From assembly GCA_964467615.1 (NCBI GenBank), contig CAYXRK010000198.1:1-8608 (forward strand): 8,608 nucleotides of DNA, in the 5' to 3' direction. How positions within the stretch are numbered: position 1 is the first letter of the stretch; every line of letters starts with the position of its first letter. Of the stretch, positions 5,614 to 8,608 are shown piece after piece. Origin of the DNA: CAYXRK01 sp964467615 (GTDB taxonomy: Bacteria; Hydrogenedentota; Hydrogenedentia; Hydrogenedentales; GCA-2746185). The notes under the pieces are model-generated. The model did no database searches. It was not told the DNA's origin and worked only from the letters and a program-made list of their open reading frames with translations. A program made the position numbers and the translations under genes.

Positions 5614-6372
5614 ATGAAATTGAGCTTGGTAGGAGTGGGATTGGCTATCGCGCTGTTCGCGATGCCGGCCATGGCGCTGACGACGGTTTTAGATGGCAGC
5701 AATCCGCCTTCGGAAGACGACCTGTACGAAATCTACAACGGCGTCTATGGTACGAGCTTTTCGTCCACCATGGGCGCGACGGTCGCCAACACGTCCGGCG
5801 GCATGGATGGGCTGCAGATAGCGGAAGTTGGCGAATTCGGTATCGCTGCCGGAGCGAACGGGGTCACGCTCGTGGCCGTGTTCGCTGGGAATTCGCAGCG
5901 GTTCGGATACTACAACAACGTTGGAGCACCTGTCGGTGATTCGGCGACGCTAGGCACGGACGGTGACTTCAATCACTTGTTCGACGTTCCGCCCGACCCG
6001 AATGGATCGGTTGACGTCGTGCTGGGCCCGGGCCCGGTCGGATTCTATCTCCGTTCGGATCCGACGTTCGGCGCCACCCGCACTTGGTTCTCGGAAGAAG
6101 AGTTGAATAGTGACCTTCTGGATCACATGGTCGTCTACTACGGCGTCGACGGTAGTGGCAACGTATTGGACGGCTCAAACGGCTTGACCAGTTTGTTGAT
6201 CGCGTTCGAAGACCGCAACGAACTGGGTGACGTCGACTACAACGACATCGTCATCACGATGACGTTCCGCGGCACGCCGACCTTCACGCCTCCGGTTCCC
6301 GAACCGGCGACGGCGGGTCTGCTGCTTATCGGTTTGGCGGGCCTTGCGGCTCGCCGCCGGTTCCGCGCGTAA
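5614..6372 (+). CDS. PEP-CTERM sorting domain protein with DUF4114-like region
   Basis: 252-aa exported protein. A signal peptide spans residues 1-21 (MPAMA, cleavage before LTTV). The mature part is acidic and rich in Gly and Asp. Residues about 140-220 resemble DUF4114, ending in the typical acidic FEDRNELGDVDYNDIVITM segment, which looks able to bind calcium (inference). The C terminus is a textbook PEP-CTERM signal: VPEP at 228-231, a hydrophobic helix (GLLLIGLAGLAA) and RRRFRA. In known systems exosortase (EpsH/XrtA) recognises this signal and the proteins go to the surface or exopolysaccharide matrix. No exosortase gene is in the window. The start at 5614 is fixed by AAGGAGGT at 5597-5604, 10 nt upstream. 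The gene seems monocistronic, with a long spacer before it and a strong terminator after it. Confidence 0.93.
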   Translation: MKLSLVGVGLAIALFAMPAMALTTVLDGSNPPSEDDLYEIYNGVYGTSFSSTMGATVANTSGGMDGLQIAEVGEFGIAAGANGVTLVAVFAGNSQRFGYYNNVGAPVGDSATLGTDGDFNHLFDVPPDPNGSVDVVLGPGPVGFYLRSDPTFGATRTWFSEEELNSDLLDHMVVYYGVDGSGNVLDGSNGLTSLLIAFEDRNELGDVDYNDIVITMTFRGTPTFTPPVPEPATAGLLLIGLAGLAARRRFRA

Positions 6373-6391
6373 CTCCAAAAGTAAGACTTAG

Positions 6392-6421
6392 CTCGGGAGA
6401 CAGCTTCGGCTGTCTCCCGAG
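6392..6421 (+). terminator. Strong 13-bp hairpin terminator with UUCG loop
   Basis: The 13 bases at 6392-6404 pair without mismatch with 6409-6421 around a TTCG tetraloop closed by C-G, an exceptionally stable RNA hairpin. It starts 19 bp after the PEP-CTERM stop codon. The following ATTCTATTT is only moderately T-rich. On the opposite strand the stem is followed by CTAAGTCTTACTTTT, so it may act in both directions. Confidence 0.8.
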
Positions 6422-6590
6422 ATTCTATTTCGGAAGCAAGGTCACCATTTTCGTCTAGCGCCCTGCCGCTGCGGCTACCGTAAGATTTTATCGAGTAACG
6501 GACAACGGTGACCCTGTGTCCGCCTCCTCCCGAAGCCATCGTTGCCGTCCCAAGCGACCTGTCCTCGTGTCGCCCGGTTAGCTTTTTGTA

Positions 6591-6599
6591 TGCTATGCT
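6591..6599 (+). promoter_or_regulatory. Possible extended -10 promoter for the TPR gene
   Basis: TGCTATGCT matches the extended -10 pattern TGnTATAAT with four of six core bases. No good -35 lies 16-18 bp upstream, which is tolerable for extended -10 promoters. Transcription would start near 6606, about 100 nt before the ATG. The rest of the 6422-6709 spacer shows no gene; a GGTCACC/GGTGACC inverted pair (6440-6446 and 6507-6513) is the only other symmetry seen. Confidence 0.3.
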
Positions 6600-6709
6600 C
6601 CTTGCCTCTTGATCGCGCGGACTACCGGCCGGCGCGCTCCGAACGGAGGCAGGATCGCGACGCAGGTACACTCTCCGCGTCTCCAACACGCTAAGGATTA
6701 CGTATCGAT

Positions 6710-7615
6710 ATGGCTGTCCAACCGAAACATTTCGCCGGTGAGGTCCACGCGCCCCAGAGCGATTGGCAATCGCTTGCGAAACATGTTGTCGAGAACCCGG
6801 TGCTCTATGCCGCGGCGGTGGCGTTCATCCTGGCGTGCGGCGTGGCCGGGACCGCATACCGTCTCTATTCGACGAACGCCGCGAAGAAATTGGCGACGGC
6901 CTACACAAGGGCGCTCGAAATCCAGGATATCAAGGAGCGCGTCACGGCGCTTGAGCCCATTGCGAATGGAAGCTCGGACTTTGCGCCCGAAGCAATGTAC
7001 ATGATGGGTGAGACCGCGTTTCGCGCCGGCGAAGTGGAAAAGGCCCGTGATGCGTTTTCGCGCCTGCGTGAGACGTACCCACAATATGAACGTACGCCGG
7101 ACGGAGTGGAGGGCCTCGGTTATATCGAGGAGGACGCAAAAAACTACGACGAAGCAATCAAGCTGTATCGGGAAGTCCAGGAAAAATGGCCCAACTCGTT
7201 CACCGCGCGGCGTCAACCGGCCAATATCGGACGCGCGCTCGAAGCGAAGGGGGACTTGGCGGGCGCTATCGCTGCCTATCGCGAACAGTTGACCACGTTT
7301 CCCGCCTCCATCGTTGCGGGCTACTCGCAGACCGCAATTGATACTATCCGCAAAAACCACCCCGAATTGTTCCCGGAAGAGACCGCCACGCCCGCTTCTG
7401 ATGCGGCGGCGGAAGGTGCGGCTACGGACCCGATGCCCGAACTGAAACTCGAATTGCAACGCGACGCGGGGGAGGATGCGTCCGGCGCAGATTCAAATTC
7501 CGACGCCACGGAGCCGGCCGACGAGGGTGGGGATCCCGCCACCGCGCCGACGGTCGAGGAGGCCGCGCCGAGTTCGGATTCGACGGCCCCCGATACGGCC
7601 GCGCCGCCCCAGTAG
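6710..7615 (+). CDS. Membrane-anchored TPR protein with acidic disordered tail
   Basis: 301-aa protein. A short cytoplasmic N terminus (1-30) is followed by one membrane helix (about 31-50, VLYAAAVAFILACGVAGTAY), then helical TPR-like repeats at about 92-124, 129-162 and 165-198 (for example YMMGETAFRAGEVEKARDAF and YDEAIKLYREVQEKWP). From about 222 to the end it is a low-complexity tail rich in Asp, Glu, Ala, Ser, Thr and Pro. The single anchor plus exported TPR layout resembles YfgM/TPR_21 proteins that assist the Sec translocon, and also general TPR scaffolds; I cannot choose between them. Start at 6710; AAGGA at 6693-6697 is somewhat distant (12 nt). The stop codon lies 5 bp from the convergent gpsA stop, with no terminator between. 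Confidence 0.88.
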   Translation: MAVQPKHFAGEVHAPQSDWQSLAKHVVENPVLYAAAVAFILACGVAGTAYRLYSTNAAKKLATAYTRALEIQDIKERVTALEPIANGSSDFAPEAMYMMGETAFRAGEVEKARDAFSRLRETYPQYERTPDGVEGLGYIEEDAKNYDEAIKLYREVQEKWPNSFTARRQPANIGRALEAKGDLAGAIAAYREQLTTFPASIVAGYSQTAIDTIRKNHPELFPEETATPASDAAAEGAATDPMPELKLELQRDAGEDASGADSNSDATEPADEGGDPATAPTVEEAAPSSDSTAPDTAAPPQ

Positions 7616-7620
7616 ACCCA

Positions 7621-8608
7621 CTACTTGCGTTCCGGCTTCGCCTCGCGAGTCATGAGACGAAGTACGGCCTCTCGCGGAGACGAGCCTTCGTACAACACCG
7701 AGTACACTTCAGCCGTTATCGGCATTTCAACGCCTTCTCGCTCCGCCAGCGCGTGGGCCGACTTGGCGGTGCGATGGCCCTCCGCCACCATCGGCGACGC
7801 GGCCAGCGCGGCCTCGATCGTCATTCCCGCCGCGATGCGCTCGCCCAGCGTGTGATTGCGCGAATGCACACTCGCGCACGTCACTATAAGATCCCCCATC
7901 CCGCTGAGGCCCGCGAACGTGAGCGGATCCGCCCCCATCGCGACGCCGAGCCGTGACATTTCCGCGAGGCCCCTCGTAATGAGCGCCGCCCTCGCGCTGT
8001 CGCCCAAACCTAGGCCGTCACAGATGCCCGCGGCCACGGCGATAACGTTCTTCAGCGATCCGCCAAGCTGTACGCCGATCACGTCCGAACTTGTGTACAC
8101 GCGAAACGCGTCGTTAAGGAACGCGCGTTGAATCCGCTCCGCCGCGTCGGCGTCCAGGCTTGCCGCGACGACGGACGCCGGAAGGCCAAGGCCGACTTCC
8201 TCCGCGTGACTCGGCCCCGAAAGCGTGACCACGGGCACGTCGCCGCACACGTCCCGAATGACCTCGTGCATCAGCATGAGCGTCTCGTTCTCGATGCCCT
8301 TGGCCACGTTCACGCGAATTGTCTTGCCGCCGAACTGATGTTCTTGCACGGCGCGACGCATGATGTGCGACGGAGCGGCCATCACCGCGACTTCGGCGTC
8401 GGGGTCGATGTTCGATTCGACAAGAACGGAATCTGGAATCGACACGCCCGGCAGATAGAGGGGACTCTTCCGCGTGCGGCGCAACACGTCCGGGCCATCT
8501 TCCTCGCGGCACCAAAGGCGCACGTCGTGCCCGTTAAGCGCAAGGAGCCGGGTCAGCGCGAGGCCCCAGCTACCCGCGCCAATCACTTGAATGCTCAGTT
8601 TTTGTGGC
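7621..8608 (-). CDS. gpsA: NAD(P)H-dependent glycerol-3-phosphate dehydrogenase, 5' end cut off
   Basis: Cytosolic enzyme that reduces dihydroxyacetone phosphate to sn-glycerol 3-phosphate, the backbone for phospholipids. The visible part is 328 residues. The Rossmann motif GAGSWG is preceded by in-frame KLSIQVI at the window edge, so the true start lies outside and the GTG at 8586 is internal. Other family marks in order: VAKGIE, LSGPSHAEEVG, GGSLKNVIAVAAGICDGLGLG with the expected catalytic Lys, and the C-terminal GLSGMGDLIVTC with SRNHTLG, where many homologues have SRNRRFG. The C terminus is complete and of normal length. It converges on the TPR gene with a 5-bp gap, so the two 3' ends probably overlap as transcripts. 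Confidence 0.97.
   Translation of the reverse strand, partial: PQKLSIQVIGAGSWGLALTRLLALNGHDVRLWCREEDGPDVLRRTRKSPLYLPGVSIPDSVLVESNIDPDAEVAVMAAPSHIMRRAVQEHQFGGKTIRVNVAKGIENETLMLMHEVIRDVCGDVPVVTLSGPSHAEEVGLGLPASVVAASLDADAAERIQRAFLNDAFRVYTSSDVIGVQLGGSLKNVIAVAAGICDGLGLGDSARAALITRGLAEMSRLGVAMGADPLTFAGLSGMGDLIVTCASVHSRNHTLGERIAAGMTIEAALAASPMVAEGHRTAKSAHALAEREGVEMPITAEVYSVLYEGSSPREAVLRLMTREAKPERK

Noticed and set aside
5124..5702. 192-aa minus-strand open frame in the spacer
   Set aside because: It overlaps the start of the PEP-CTERM gene, lacks a ribosome site and reads as low-quality sequence without domain character.
6698..7459. 253-aa minus-strand open frame
   Set aside because: It is antisense to the TPR gene and Arg/Phe-rich in the way shadow frames are; the TPR repeats and membrane helix on the plus strand are convincing.

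Overview
The window is GC-rich bacterial DNA with tightly packed genes on both strands. Nothing in it fixes the taxon. A secreted protein with a C-terminal PEP-CTERM sorting signal, a periplasmic-type penicillin acylase and a Gram-negative style gpsA point to a diderm bacterium. My guess is the PVC/Planctomycetes-like or Hydrogenedentes-like environmental lineages, possibly a metagenome-derived genome; this is inference only.

Layout. Minus strand, 100-1497: a small unknown gene (84 aa) followed by a radical SAM protein of the PA0069/COG1533 (SplB-like) type. Upstream of the pair is a near-consensus sigma70 promoter with a CTG-N10-CAG palindrome at its start site that closely resembles the E. 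coli LexA box. Divergent from it on the plus strand is a small two-helix membrane protein (1639-1947). An orphan HicB-like antitoxin (2095-2316, plus) follows, with no HicA partner beside it. A 102-aa beta-rich unknown protein (2448-2756, minus) ends at a good intrinsic terminator. It shares its upstream region with a divergent secreted Ntn-hydrolase of the penicillin acylase family (2854-5013, plus), which has its own sigma70-type promoter.

About 600 bp without a convincing gene (5014-5613) separate the acylase from a PEP-CTERM protein with a DUF4114-like region (5614-6372, plus). This spacer holds several palindromes, a candidate promoter and small hairpins that could belong to a long 5' leader. 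The PEP-CTERM gene ends at a very strong hairpin with a UUCG loop. After a further 290-bp spacer comes a membrane-anchored TPR protein (6710-7615, plus). It converges, with only 5 bp between stop codons, on gpsA (minus), whose 5' end runs off the right edge of the window.

The genes do not form one pathway. They look like separate short transcription units: a possible DNA-damage-inducible pair, envelope/export proteins (acylase, PEP-CTERM protein, TPR protein, small membrane protein) and phospholipid precursor synthesis (gpsA). The observation most worth testing is the LexA-like operator in front of the small gene and the SplB-like radical SAM gene.
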